Part shown: positions 9,262-18,074 of the stretch, in pieces
Numbering within the stretch: the first letter of the stretch is position 1
Layout of the letters: the number at the start of each line of letters is the position of its first letter
DNA from: Geomonas sp. Red32
Lineage (GTDB): Bacteria > Desulfobacterota > Desulfuromonadia > Geobacterales > Geobacteraceae
Reading direction: 5' to 3'
NCBI RefSeq assembly: GCF_023652955.1
Contig: NZ_JAKLOY010000006.1
Coordinates: 62,001 to 126,000 of the forward strand
DNA length: 64,000 bases
Notes under the pieces: model-generated
Told to the model about the DNA's origin: nothing
The model's database searches: none
Seen by the model: only the letters and a program-made list of their open reading frames with translations
Program-made: the position numbers and the translations under genes

Positions 9262-9287
9262 TGGCGTCCTCACTGGGCGCCTTTTCT
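9262..9287 (+). terminator. Small hairpin with T run in the cluster leader
   Basis: GGCG and CGCC pair around an 11-base loop, followed by TTTTCT. The stem is short, so this could be the terminator of the upstream deacetylase/GT2 operon or an attenuator just after the predicted start of the 9349 transcript. Confidence 0.3.
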
Positions 9288-9348
9288 GCCTGACACTCGT
9301 TGGTCGGAACTGACCTATCGATGCCACTGACAGTAGGAGAACCGTTCC

Positions 9349-10722
9349 ATGCTTGAGGGCCTTAAAAAGTACTCCCAAGAGAAGGTTGTTTCCATGCTGC
9401 TGTCTCTGGCCACCAACGCGTCCAACGAGAACCTCGCCCGCATGACCCACCTGATGGAGCTCATCCCCAAGAAGCAGTACTACAAGGAGCGCATCCGCTG
9501 GATCAGGGGGCTCATCCGCGACAACCACCCGAGCATCGAATTTCCCCGCCGCATCATCCGCGAGCTCCATCCCAACCAGCGGGATAAGTGGGTCACCAAC
9601 CTGCTGGTCAACCATCTTCTCTCCGGCACCAACAAGCGCAAGCTCTGGGAGGAGCGTGAGGGATACTATCCCCCCTCTACCGTGGTGATCAGCCCGACCA
9701 TGAAGTGCAACCTCGACTGTTACGGCTGCTACGCGGGCGACTACCAGAAGAACCTCGAACTTTCGCTGGAGGAGATCGACTCGGTATTGGTGCAGATGAA
9801 GGAGATGGGGGTCTACTTCGCCGTGGTGTCCGGAGGGGAGCCGTTCTTCAAGAAGGATATCTTCGAGATCTTCCGCAAGCACTCCGACATGGCCTTCCTG
9901 GTCTTCACCCACGGCGGGCTGATCGACGAGCGGATGGTGGCCGAGCTTACCGCGGTGGGAAACGTGATGCCTTCCTTCTCCCTGGAGGGGTACCGCGAGG
10001 AGACCGACGAGCGCAGGGGGGCGGGGCACTTCGACAAGGTGATGAGGGCCATGGACCTTCTGCGGGAAGCGGGGCTCTCCTTCTGCAACTCCTTCACCCA
10101 GACGAGCCGCAATACCGGCATCATCGCCGACGAGCGCTTCATCGACATGCTGATTGGCAAGGGGTGCTTCGCAATGTGGCTCTTCTCCTACGTCCCGGTA
10201 GGGCGCAATCCCGAAATCGCCCTCATGCCGACCCCGGAGCAGCGGGACTTCATGCGGCGGACCACCATCGAGTACCGGGCGGCGAAGCCGATGCTCTTCA
10301 TCGATTTCTGGAACGACGGCCCGATCATCAGCGGCTGCATCGCGGGGGGGCGCAAGTACTTCCACGTGAACGCCAACGGCGACATCGAGCCGTGCGTCTT
10401 CTGCCACTTCGCCGCCGACAACATCAGGACTGCCTCGCTCAAGGATGCGCTCCGCTCCCCGCTCTTCGAGAGCATCCGGAGGCGGCAGGGGGAGCACGAG
10501 AACCTGCTCCGCCCCTGCATGCTGATCGACCACCCCGAGGTGGGAAGGGAGATCTTCGCCAGCGAAGGGGCCTATCCGACCCACGAGGGGGCGGCGGAGA
10601 TCTTCACCGGCCTGGCCGGGGCCATGGACGACTACGCCGACCGCTACGGCGAGATCGCCGACCCCGCCTGGGAAAGGGAGTTCGCCGGGCCGGAGCTTAG
10701 GTCGGGGAACGTCAACGGGTAG
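9349..10722 (+). CDS. Radical SAM protein with SPASM-like C-terminal cysteines
   Basis: A 457-residue protein. CNLDCYGCY places the [4Fe-4S] cysteines of the radical SAM core at 120, 124 and 127, VSGGEPFF near 160 is the SAM-binding GGEP motif, and an N-terminal helical region of about 110 residues precedes the core. After the core, cysteines in SGCIAGG, NGDIEPCVFCHF and LRPCMLIDHPE form a SPASM/twitch-like auxiliary cluster site. It is a first gene with its own leader, followed by the acyltransferase and ACP genes. Members of this class modify peptides, sugars or lipids; here a lipid or carrier-bound substrate is inferred from context only. Confidence 0.85.
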   Translation: MLEGLKKYSQEKVVSMLLSLATNASNENLARMTHLMELIPKKQYYKERIRWIRGLIRDNHPSIEFPRRIIRELHPNQRDKWVTNLLVNHLLSGTNKRKLWEEREGYYPPSTVVISPTMKCNLDCYGCYAGDYQKNLELSLEEIDSVLVQMKEMGVYFAVVSGGEPFFKKDIFEIFRKHSDMAFLVFTHGGLIDERMVAELTAVGNVMPSFSLEGYREETDERRGAGHFDKVMRAMDLLREAGLSFCNSFTQTSRNTGIIADERFIDMLIGKGCFAMWLFSYVPVGRNPEIALMPTPEQRDFMRRTTIEYRAAKPMLFIDFWNDGPIISGCIAGGRKYFHVNANGDIEPCVFCHFAADNIRTASLKDALRSPLFESIRRRQGEHENLLRPCMLIDHPEVGREIFASEGAYPTHEGAAEIFTGLAGAMDDYADRYGEIADPAWEREFAGPELRSGNVNG

Positions 10723-10737
10723 TTCCCCGTGAGAGAT

Positions 10738-10848
10738 GCGGAAGTTCTCCCTCCTCCCTCGATGGGGAGGGCCGGCTTTGGCACTTTGTGGGAGCTTCCC
10801 CCACCCCCTGCCCCCCTCCCGCGAGGGGAGGGGGAAGCTTGTGAGGGG
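10738..10848. repeat. Palindromic G/C-rich repeat, copy 2
   Basis: An element of the type CTCCCTCGATGGGGAGGG, followed by a stretch of CCCCACCCCCTGCCCCCCTCCC and its complement GGGGAGGGGGAAGC. It separates the radical SAM gene from the acyltransferase gene and may fold into a long hairpin. Confidence 0.7.
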
Positions 10849-10886
10849 AGCCGTTGGGGACGATAGCGAGAGGGGGGGACCGGGAC

Positions 10887-11864
10887 GTGGCGCTCTACAG
10901 TAGCCTGAACCTCTTTTTCATACGGGTCCTGACCATGCTGGTCCCCCGTACGCTCTATCCCCTCTGCGCCTTTTGCTGGAGCGCCCTTTTTTACCTCGCC
11001 CTCCACCGGCAGCGGCGGGACATGAGGACGAACCTCCGCGTGGTGACCGGACGGTACCAGGTGGAGCGGCTGGTCTTCTCCTGTTTCTACAAGTTCAGCC
11101 GCAACTGGTGCGATCAGCTCCTCATGATGCGGCTTTCCGGCGACCGGCTGCTCGGGCTGATCGGGCGCTGGACCACGGAAAAGCCGCTCGATGACGCCCT
11201 GGCCGCCGGGCGGGGGGCCATCCTGCTCTCCATCCACCTCGGGAACTGGGAGCTGGGCGGGCTGGGCCTCGCCGCCAAAGGTTACCCGATGAACATCCTC
11301 ACCTTCCGCGAGCCCGACGAGCGGGTCAACGCCCAGCGCGAGGTGGTCCGCCGGGAGCGGGGAGTCAACTTCATCTATGTCGACCGCGACTCCACCTCGG
11401 CCTTGGCCATCGTCGAGGCGGTGAGCGCCTTGAACCGCAACGAGGTGGTGGCCATCCTCGGGGACCGGGACGGCTCCTCCCACACCGGTGTCTTCGAATT
11501 CTTCGGGCGCCCGACCCAGATTCCGCTCGGGGCCGCCTACCTGGCCCTCGCCACCGGCGCCCCGGTGATCCCGGTCTTCGTGCCGCTCGAAGGGGGGCGC
11601 TACGCGGCCGTCATGGAGTCCCCCGTCTTTTTCCGGGCCGGCCGGCGGGACCGGGACCGGGAGATCCGGGAGCGGACCGGCCAGATCCTCCGGCTCTTCG
11701 AACGCTACATCCGGACCTACCCCGACCAGTGGTACAACTTCTTCGACTATTGGGGACGAGCATTAGAGGACGAGAAAGGAGCATCAGATGAGCGACGAAC
11801 TAATCTTCCAGGTGAAACAGCTGATCATCGACAGCCTTCGCATCGAGGGGCTCTCTACCCATGA
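10887..11864 (+). CDS. LpxL/HtrB-family lysophospholipid/lipid acyltransferase
   Basis: About 325 residues with a hydrophobic N-terminal anchor, then HLGNWE, the HX4(D/E) catalytic motif of lipid A acyltransferases, a central ILGDRDGS motif and the conserved RTYPDQWYNFFDYW near the end. It likely transfers an acyl group from ACP to a membrane lipid or releases the cluster product onto one. GTG at 10887 follows a purine-rich GAGAGGGGGG; a TTG at 10854 is an alternative. The last 25 residues run out of frame through the ACP gene (77-base overlap), which suggests that the original stop was lost. Confidence 0.85.
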   Translation: MALYSSLNLFFIRVLTMLVPRTLYPLCAFCWSALFYLALHRQRRDMRTNLRVVTGRYQVERLVFSCFYKFSRNWCDQLLMMRLSGDRLLGLIGRWTTEKPLDDALAAGRGAILLSIHLGNWELGGLGLAAKGYPMNILTFREPDERVNAQREVVRRERGVNFIYVDRDSTSALAIVEAVSALNRNEVVAILGDRDGSSHTGVFEFFGRPTQIPLGAAYLALATGAPVIPVFVPLEGGRYAAVMESPVFFRAGRRDRDREIRERTGQILRLFERYIRTYPDQWYNFFDYWGRALEDEKGASDERRTNLPGETADHRQPSHRGALYP

Positions 11865-12045
11865 CATCGAGACCGATGCCCCCCTCTTCGGCGAGGGGCT
11901 CGGGCTCGACTCCATCGACGCCCTCCAGCTGGTGGTGGGGATGGAGAATGCCTTCGGGGTGGTGGTTCCCGACGCGGCGGTGGGGACCAAGGTCTTCCAG
12001 TCGGTGCGGACCATGGCCGACTACATCGCCCAACACGCGGCATGA
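11788..12045 (+). CDS. Acyl carrier protein
   Basis: An 85-residue acidic helical protein with the 4'-phosphopantetheine attachment motif GLGLDSIDALQL, Ser42 being the modified residue. It has the normal length for a type II ACP. GGAG lies a few bases before the ATG. Its start is embedded in the end of the acyltransferase gene and its stop overlaps the next ATG (ATGA), so translation is coupled. It is presumably the dedicated carrier on which the cluster's ketosynthase, reductase and transferases act. It is too diverged from housekeeping AcpP (which usually carries GADSLD) to be that protein. Confidence 0.92.
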   Translation: MSDELIFQVKQLIIDSLRIEGLSTHDIETDAPLFGEGLGLDSIDALQLVVGMENAFGVVVPDAAVGTKVFQSVRTMADYIAQHAA

Positions 12046-13331
12046 AGCTTCTGCTGATCTCCCCGGGATGGCCGAAGGGGCGGCTTTGGGGCGAGCTCGG
12101 CTTCAAGTTCCCCTCCCTGTCGCTTGCCGCCATCGCGGCGGCGACCCCGGAAGGGTGGGACATCTTCCTCGGGGACGAGAACCTGGCGCCGCTCGACTTC
12201 TCCGCCGATGCGGACCTGGTGGGGATCACCGCCATGACGCCGCAGGCGCCGAGGGCCTACGAGATCGCCGCCGCCTTCCGCAGCCGCGGCATCCCGGTCG
12301 TGATGGGGGGCTTTCACGCGAGTAACCTCCCCGAGGAGGCGCTCGAGCACGTGGACGCGGTGGTGGTGGGGGAGGGGGAGCCGGTCTGGCCGCTGCTGGT
12401 GGCCGACCTGGAGGAAGGGAAGCTTAAGCGAAGCTACCGGGGCGCCTCCCGTGCCGGCCTCTCGGGACTGCCGCGGGCCCGCCGGGAGATCTTCACCGGC
12501 GACCGCTACCTCCTCACCAACACCATCCAGACCACCCGGGGGTGCCCCCACGACTGCGAGTTCTGCTCGGTCACCACCTTCTTCGGCCGCCGCTACCGCG
12601 AGCGCCCGATTCCCGAGGTGCTCGGCGAGCTCGCGGAGATGCGCAAAGACGGCTCCTTCGTCTTCTTCGTGGACGACAACCTGGTCGGGAACCGTTCCTA
12701 TGCGCTGGAGCTTTTCCGGGGGATGCGGGGGATGGGGTTCAAATGGCTCTCCCACGCCCCCATCGACTTGGGCGCCGATGCCGAGCTCCTGCAAAGTGCC
12801 GGGGAGGCAGGCTGCGTCGGGATGTTCGTCGGGTTCGAGTCGCTATCCCAGAAGACCCTGGCCGCCATCGGCAAGAGGACCAACCAGGCGGCGCGTTACC
12901 TGGAGCAGGCCCGCGCCTTCCGGGACCACGGCATCGGGATCCTCGGCTCCTTCGTTTTGGGGTGCGACGGCGACACCCCGGCCGTCTTCGAGCAGATCAG
13001 CGGTTTCTGCGAGAGCGCTCGCCTTGAGGCCGCCATCTTCCCCATCCTCACCCCCTACCCGGGGACCCGGGTGCGGCAGCGGCTGGAGGCCGATGGGCGG
13101 ATCGTCTCCAACGAGTGGCGCGACTACGACATGGGGCACGTCACCTACCGGCCGGTGGGGATGAGCGGGCGGGAGCTCCAGGAAGGGCACGACCGGCTGA
13201 ACCGCTCCTTCTACTCGTTTCCCTCCATGTTCCGCCGGATCTTCCGGTGGCACCGCTCGCTGCAGGTCTTCGCCCCCATGAACCTCGGCTTTCGTGCCGC
13301 CCTGGGAAGGGTGGAGGGGGGAGCCCGATGA
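12042..13331 (+). CDS. B12-binding-type radical SAM enzyme (first of two)
   Basis: A 429-residue protein with an N-terminal cobalamin-binding Rossmann region (about residues 1-135, with VVMGGFHASNLPEEALEHVDAV style strands and GEGEP) and a radical SAM core with CPHDCEFC (Cys168, 172, 175). FFVDDNLVGN near 210 and GFESL near 265 are usual in this class. Such enzymes (BchE, HpnJ and many methylases) perform radical methylation, cyclisation or ring contraction. The substrate is not known; position between ACP and FabD-like genes points to an acyl chain. The ATG overlaps the ACP stop and its own stop overlaps the next ATG. Confidence 0.88.
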   Translation: MKLLLISPGWPKGRLWGELGFKFPSLSLAAIAAATPEGWDIFLGDENLAPLDFSADADLVGITAMTPQAPRAYEIAAAFRSRGIPVVMGGFHASNLPEEALEHVDAVVVGEGEPVWPLLVADLEEGKLKRSYRGASRAGLSGLPRARREIFTGDRYLLTNTIQTTRGCPHDCEFCSVTTFFGRRYRERPIPEVLGELAEMRKDGSFVFFVDDNLVGNRSYALELFRGMRGMGFKWLSHAPIDLGADAELLQSAGEAGCVGMFVGFESLSQKTLAAIGKRTNQAARYLEQARAFRDHGIGILGSFVLGCDGDTPAVFEQISGFCESARLEAAIFPILTPYPGTRVRQRLEADGRIVSNEWRDYDMGHVTYRPVGMSGRELQEGHDRLNRSFYSFPSMFRRIFRWHRSLQVFAPMNLGFRAALGRVEGGAR

Positions 13332-14170
13332 TCTGTTTCATGTTTCCCGGACAGCCCCTCTCCCGGCCGGTCCCGGCCGCCGGCGACCCTGACGCCGCCG
13401 AGCTCGCCGCCATGGTGGCCCGGGTCGCCGGGCTCGACATCGCTGGCTTCCGCTGGCTTTCCGGTGAGGGGAGCGAAAATGTGAAGCTCCAGGTGAGCGG
13501 GGTGGCCGACAGCCTCCACCGCTTGAGGCGTCTGCGCCGCTACGAGGGGCCTCCCGGCCTGGTCGCCCAGCACAGCATGGGGATCTACGCGGCGCTGGTG
13601 GCCTGCGGTGCGCTCCGGGAGGAGGAGGCCATCGAGGTGACCTGGCGGGTGGGGATGGCCATGACCCCCCTGCAGCGGGAGGGGGAGTACGCCCTGGGAT
13701 GCGTGACCGGCCTGACCGAGGATCCGCTCCTCGCCCTGGCCAGAAACCACCGGATCTACCTTGCCAACCACAACACCTCCCGGCACTTCCTCCTCTGCGG
13801 GAAAAAAGGGGACATCGCCGCCGCCGTCGAGGAAGCGGGGGCGATCGGCGCCTTTTCCAGCCGGATGTTCGACTGCGACGCCCCCCTCCACACCCCGCTC
13901 ATGGCGCCGGTGGCCGGAGAGCTCAACGAGATCTTCGCGGGCTACCGCTACCGCGACCCCTGGTCGAGGCTCATGAACCACCTCGACCAGCGATTTCTGA
14001 CCCGGGAGGAGATCGCCCCTTTCATGCTGAGGGAGCTGATGGCGCCGGTGTACTGGGAGAGGACCTACCGGGCCCTGCGCCGGGAAGGGGTCACCACCTT
14101 CTACGAGGTCGGCTCCGGGGAATCGCTCAGGAAATACAACCGCTGGATCGAGGTGCAAGGTGGGGAGTGA
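13328..14170 (+). CDS. FabD-like acyl (malonyl) transferase
   Basis: A 280-residue alpha/beta-hydrolase-like transferase beginning MICFMFPGQ, as in FabD. The nucleophile motif is QHSMG (Ser83) instead of the usual GHSLG, the catalytic histidine is in APLHTPLM (His188), and an arginine in TWRVGMAM aligns with the carboxylate-binding arginine of malonyl-specific enzymes. EVGSGESLRK closes the domain. It should load malonyl, or a related dicarboxylic unit, on the cluster ACP. ATG at 13328 overlaps the preceding stop; the open frame extends further upstream but only as a shadow. The altered nucleophile motif leaves the extender unit uncertain. Confidence 0.85.
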   Translation: MICFMFPGQPLSRPVPAAGDPDAAELAAMVARVAGLDIAGFRWLSGEGSENVKLQVSGVADSLHRLRRLRRYEGPPGLVAQHSMGIYAALVACGALREEEAIEVTWRVGMAMTPLQREGEYALGCVTGLTEDPLLALARNHRIYLANHNTSRHFLLCGKKGDIAAAVEEAGAIGAFSSRMFDCDAPLHTPLMAPVAGELNEIFAGYRYRDPWSRLMNHLDQRFLTREEIAPFMLRELMAPVYWERTYRALRREGVTTFYEVGSGESLRKYNRWIEVQGGE

Positions 14171-14600
14171 GAAGGGGATCAGATTCCACGAGTGCGCCGT
14201 CCGGGTCCGCTTCAACGAGGTGGACGCCTACCGGATCGCCTGGCACGGCCACTACGTGACCTGGATGGAGGAGGGGCGCCATGCCCTCGCCCGTGAGTTC
14301 GGGCTCGACCCCGCCCAGATGGCGGAGGCCGGTTTCTTCGCCCCGGTGGTGGAGCTCTCGGTACGCTTCCTCAGGGCGGCCCGCTACGGCGAGGAGCTCC
14401 TGGTGCAGAGCTGGCCGGTCCGCCGGGAGACCGCCACCATCGAGTTCCGCTGCCGGATGGTCGGCGCCGATGGCAAGGTGGCCGCCACCGGGCGGGCCGT
14501 GCATGCCCTCACCGACCTGGAGGGGGCCCTGCAGTACCGGCTCCCTCCCGTGATCGCCGACCGGCTCGGCGCGCTGTTCTACCACCACCTGGAGGCCTGA
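14160..14600 (+). CDS. 4HBT-type hotdog thioesterase
   Basis: A 146-residue single hotdog protein. RFNEVDAYRIAWHGHY aligns with the signature of 4-hydroxybenzoyl-CoA thioesterases and YbgC, with the catalytic aspartate at residue 22. VELSVRFLRAARYGEELLVQ forms the following strands. It should hydrolyse an acyl-ACP or acyl-CoA thioester, either releasing the product or clearing misprimed carrier. A GTG start at 14160 overlaps the FabD-like gene by 11 bases, and its stop TGA shares a base with the next ATG. A thioesterase of this kind is a standard member of aryl-polyene clusters. Confidence 0.87.
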   Translation: MGSEKGIRFHECAVRVRFNEVDAYRIAWHGHYVTWMEEGRHALAREFGLDPAQMAEAGFFAPVVELSVRFLRAARYGEELLVQSWPVRRETATIEFRCRMVGADGKVAATGRAVHALTDLEGALQYRLPPVIADRLGALFYHHLEA

Positions 14601-15976
14601 TGGACGTGCTCCTCGTCTCCGCCAACCGGGAGAGGAATCCCTACCCGGTCTTTCCCCTGGGGCTCTCCTTCCTGGCCGGGCCGCTCGAGCGTCACGGGCA
14701 CCGGCTCCGGGTGCTCGACCTGGGCTTTGCCGCCGACCCCGGTGGCGAGCTCGCCGCCGCCCTCGACGAGTTCGCCCCGCAGGTGGTGGCCCTCTCCCTC
14801 CGCAACATCGACAACGTCACCTATCCGGGGAGCCGCTCCTACGTGGCCGAGGCCAAGGAGCTGGCGGAGCGCTGCCGCGGCAGGGCGCTGGTGGTACTCG
14901 GAGGATCCGGTTTCTCGCTCATGCCGGTCGAGCTCATGGCCCGCCTGGACGCCGATTACGGCGTGGTGGGGGAGGGGGAGGAAGCCCTTCCCGGGCTCCT
15001 TGGCTGCCTCGAACGTGGAGAGCAGCCGGGCTCCATCCCCGGCGTCATGGCCCGGGGCGGCAGCGTCGTGCCGGTCGCCTACCTCGAGTCGTTCGGTGCC
15101 CCGGACCGCCGGCTGTTTCCGCTTGGTCGCTACCGGGCCGAGGGGGGGATGGCCAACGTGCAGACCAAGCGGGGGTGCCCGTTTTCCTGCCTGTACTGCA
15201 ACTATCCGTTTTTGGAAGGGAGGAAGGTGAGGCTTCGGGGGGTGAGCGAGATCGTGGACGAGGTCAACGTCCTCGTGAAGGAGGAGGGGGTCGATTACTT
15301 CTCCTTCGTCGACGACGTCTTCAATTTCCCCCCCGAGTTCGCCGAGCAGCTCTGCCGTGCCCTCGCCCGCGAGAAACTCAAGGTAGGCTGGTCGGCCTTT
15401 ATCAATCCCGGCTACCTCACCCCGCACCTGGTGGATGCCATGGCCGAGGCGGGATGCGACGCCATCGAGTTCGGCAGCGAGTCCGGCTCCGATGTCGTTC
15501 TGGAGGCGCTCGGCAAGTCGTTCCAGGCGGTAGATCTCCGGGCCGCATCCCGGCTGGCCCGCCGGGCCGGGATCGCCTTCGCCCACTACTTCCTCTTCGG
15601 GGGGCCGGGCGAGAGCGAGGCAACCGTGGAGGAGACCTTCGCCGTGGCCGACGAGCTCGACGCCGATGCCAACATCGCCATGACCGGCATCCGCATCTTT
15701 CCCGGGACCGGGCTCTACCACCGGGCGCTTGCCGACGGGGTGATTACCGCCGAAACCTCGCTCCTGGAGCCGGTCTTCTACCTGTCGCCCCCGGTGGCCG
15801 CGACCCTCTGCGCCCTGGTGGCCGACCGGGCGCTTTCCCGCAAGAACTGGGTCGCCCCGGGGATGGAGCTCAACATGAGCGATGCCATGCTGGAGGCGCT
15901 CCGCCGGTTCCCGGTGCGGGGGCCGCTCTGGAAACAGGTCCGGCGGCTCTCCCGGAGCCGGCTCAAACCGATGTGA
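14600..15976 (+). CDS. B12-binding-type radical SAM enzyme (second of two)
   Basis: A 458-residue protein with an N-terminal cobalamin-binding-like region (about 1-150, containing LSLRNIDN, VVLGGSGFS and GVVGEGEEALP) and a radical SAM core with the cluster motif CPFSCLYC at Cys193, 197 and 200. FVDDVFNFP near 238 and EFGSESGSD near 290 follow, and a C-terminal region of about 80 residues is of unknown role. It differs clearly from the enzyme at 12042, so the two probably carry out successive steps. Both flank the FabD-like and thioesterase genes. The reaction cannot be read from the sequence. Confidence 0.87.
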   Translation: MDVLLVSANRERNPYPVFPLGLSFLAGPLERHGHRLRVLDLGFAADPGGELAAALDEFAPQVVALSLRNIDNVTYPGSRSYVAEAKELAERCRGRALVVLGGSGFSLMPVELMARLDADYGVVGEGEEALPGLLGCLERGEQPGSIPGVMARGGSVVPVAYLESFGAPDRRLFPLGRYRAEGGMANVQTKRGCPFSCLYCNYPFLEGRKVRLRGVSEIVDEVNVLVKEEGVDYFSFVDDVFNFPPEFAEQLCRALAREKLKVGWSAFINPGYLTPHLVDAMAEAGCDAIEFGSESGSDVVLEALGKSFQAVDLRAASRLARRAGIAFAHYFLFGGPGESEATVEETFAVADELDADANIAMTGIRIFPGTGLYHRALADGVITAETSLLEPVFYLSPPVAATLCALVADRALSRKNWVAPGMELNMSDAMLEALRRFPVRGPLWKQVRRLSRSRLKPM

Positions 15977-15985
15977 GGGGGGGCT

Positions 15986-16726
15986 ATGGAATTTCACGAA
16001 AAGTCGGTCATCGTCACGGGAGGAACCCGTGGCATCGGCTGGGCCACCTCGCTGCACTTCGCGAGGCTCGGGGCCCGGGTGACCGCCGCCTACCTCAGTA
16101 ACGACGCGGCGGCGCAGCAGCTTGCCGAAGAGGCGGCCGGGCTTCCCGGTTCCATCACCGTGGTGAAGGGGGACGTCTCCACCTCCGAGGGGGCCCGCGC
16201 CCTGGTGGACGAGGCCTGCCGGGTCAACGGCGCGCTCGACGTGCTGGTCAACAACGCCGGCATCATCAAGGACGTCTATCTCCCGATGATGTCGGACGCC
16301 GACTGGGACACGGTGCTCAAGGGGAACCTCTACCCTCTCTTCCACTGCTGCAAGTGGGCGCTCAGGAAGATGGTCGCCTCCCGCCGCGGGGTGATCGTCA
16401 ATATCTCGTCGGTAGCTGCCATTTCCGGCAACGCCGGGCAGACCAACTACGCGGCCAGCAAAGGGGCTGCGCTGAGCTTCACCAAGTCGCTCGCCCGCGA
16501 GGTGGGGGGGCTCGGGATCCGGGTCAACGCGGTGGCGCCGGGGCTGATCGAGACCGATATGATCGCGGCCATCAAACAGGACCACCTCGACCGCATCGTC
16601 AAGAGCTCCTCGCTGGGGCGGGTCGGGCGTGCCGAAGAAGTTGCCGAGGCGGTCGCCTTCCTGGCCTCCGACCGCGCCTCCTACATCACCGGCCAGTGCC
16701 TGGTGGTGGACGGGGGGATCGTGTAG
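15986..16726 (+). CDS. FabG-like 3-oxoacyl-ACP reductase
   Basis: A 246-residue short-chain dehydrogenase. TGGTRGIGWA near residue 11 is the NADP(H)-binding glycine motif, NNAG near 88 supports the central sheet, and the catalytic Ser-Tyr-Lys set is visible in NISSVAAIS and TNYAASKG. It ends with ITGQCLVVDGGIV, as in FabG. It should reduce the beta-keto group made by the adjacent ketosynthase. It starts 9 bases after the second B12 radical SAM gene, following a GGGGGG stretch. Confidence 0.92.
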   Translation: MEFHEKSVIVTGGTRGIGWATSLHFARLGARVTAAYLSNDAAAQQLAEEAAGLPGSITVVKGDVSTSEGARALVDEACRVNGALDVLVNNAGIIKDVYLPMMSDADWDTVLKGNLYPLFHCCKWALRKMVASRRGVIVNISSVAAISGNAGQTNYAASKGAALSFTKSLAREVGGLGIRVNAVAPGLIETDMIAAIKQDHLDRIVKSSSLGRVGRAEEVAEAVAFLASDRASYITGQCLVVDGGIV

Positions 16727-16794
16727 TTATCCGGCCGATCGGCCCGATTCGTCGGATCTGACAGATCGGGCCGATCTCACCCCTGCGAGGTGCC

Positions 16795-18009
16795 ATGAGA
16801 GTCGTCAAAAGGAAAAAGATCGCCATCACCGGCCTGGGGGTCTTCTCGGCCGCCGGGAAGGACATCCCCTCCTTCACCAGGAGCCTTCGCAGCGGCCAAA
16901 GCGCCATCGGGCCGGTGGATCTCTTCGACGTCGCCCCGTTCCCCTCCCGGATCGGCGCCCAGGTCCCCGGCTACGATCCCCTCGACTACTTCGCGGCGCG
17001 CGATGCCCGCAAGATGTCCCGGGTGGACCAGTTCGGCGTGCTGGCGGCCGGCGAGGCGCTCAGGAAAAGCGGCGCCCTCGGGCACTACTCCCCCTACGAG
17101 ATCGGGGTCTGCGTAGGGGCGGGGGCCTCGGGGATGCTTCAGTGCGAGGAGTGGCTGCAGGGAACCCTGGCGGGTAAGCGTCCGAGGCCGTCGCTTTTGC
17201 GGGGGCTTCTCCCCGACCGCACCGCCACCTGCATCGCCTCGAGCTACAACCTCTGCGGCTACCAGTCGAGCATCACCACCGCCTGCTCCTCCTCGGCCTC
17301 CTCCATCGGCTGGGGCGCCGACCTGGTCGCCACCGGGGTGGTCAAGGCCGTCCTCTGCGGGGGCTCGGACTGTCTTTCGCTCCTTACCTTCGCGGGCTTC
17401 AACACCCTGAGGGTGGTCGACCCCGAGCCCTGCTCCCCCTTCAGCCAGGGGCGCCAGGGGATTTCGCTCGGGGAGGGAGCCGCCTTCCTGGTGCTCGAGG
17501 AGGAAGAGGAGGCCAAGCGGAGAGGGGCGGAGATCCACGGCTACCTGGCGGGCTACGCGGTGGCTGGGGAGGGGTTCCACATGACCGCCCCCGACCCGTC
17601 CGGCGAGGACTCCGCACGGGTGATGGCCGAGGCCCTGAAGCGGAGCGGGGTGGGGGTGGAGGAGGTCGGCTGGGTGAACGCCCACGGTACCGGCACCCCC
17701 TTGAACGACGCCATCGAGTCCAAGGCGATGAAGCTGGTCTTCGGCGAGCGGTCCCGCGAGGTCCCGCTGGTTTCCGTCAAGGGGCTGACCGGCCATTGCC
17801 TGGGGGCGGCCGGGGCTGTCGAGGCGCTCGCCACCATCATTGCCCTCAACCAGCGCTTCATCCCCCAGACCCTCAACTTCCGCGGGATGGACCCGGAGTG
17901 CGACCTCGACTACTGTCACGACGGCAGCCGGAGCTGCCAGGCGCGGGCGGCCCTCTCCAACTCGTTCGCCTTCGGCGGCAATACCACCTGCCTGGTCATC
18001 ACGGTATGA
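16795..18009 (+). CDS. Beta-ketoacyl-ACP synthase (FabF-like, complete triad)
   Basis: A 404-residue condensing enzyme. The active cysteine is in TTACSSSASS (Cys164) and the two histidines are in NAHGTGTPLND (His297) and LTGHCLGAAG (His334), so the Cys-His-His triad is intact. GEGAAFLVLE and the closing NSFAFGGNT loop are also present. It elongates an acyl-ACP with malonyl-ACP, and its partner is the ketosynthase-like gene directly downstream. The ATG at 16795 follows CGAGG. The preceding 68-base spacer carries the near-palindromic runs CCGATCGGCC and GATCGGGCCGATC. Confidence 0.92.
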   Translation: MRVVKRKKIAITGLGVFSAAGKDIPSFTRSLRSGQSAIGPVDLFDVAPFPSRIGAQVPGYDPLDYFAARDARKMSRVDQFGVLAAGEALRKSGALGHYSPYEIGVCVGAGASGMLQCEEWLQGTLAGKRPRPSLLRGLLPDRTATCIASSYNLCGYQSSITTACSSSASSIGWGADLVATGVVKAVLCGGSDCLSLLTFAGFNTLRVVDPEPCSPFSQGRQGISLGEGAAFLVLEEEEEAKRRGAEIHGYLAGYAVAGEGFHMTAPDPSGEDSARVMAEALKRSGVGVEEVGWVNAHGTGTPLNDAIESKAMKLVFGERSREVPLVSVKGLTGHCLGAAGAVEALATIIALNQRFIPQTLNFRGMDPECDLDYCHDGSRSCQARAALSNSFAFGGNTTCLVITV

Positions 18010-18074
18010 GGCGCTACGAGACCCCGGGGCGCAGGCCCCGCACCCACCGCAGGAACTGCCTGGAAGGAGACAAC

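Noticed and set aside
14579-16585. 668-codon open frame on the minus strand
   Set aside because: Antisense to the thioesterase, radical SAM and FabG genes, which have clear motifs; a consequence of GC-rich codon use.
16727-16794. Near-palindromic CCGATCGGCC and GATCGGGCCGATC runs between FabG and ketosynthase genes as an operator
   Set aside because: The spacer lies inside a co-directional operon, and the pattern is a short repeated GATCGG unit without a promoter nearby.
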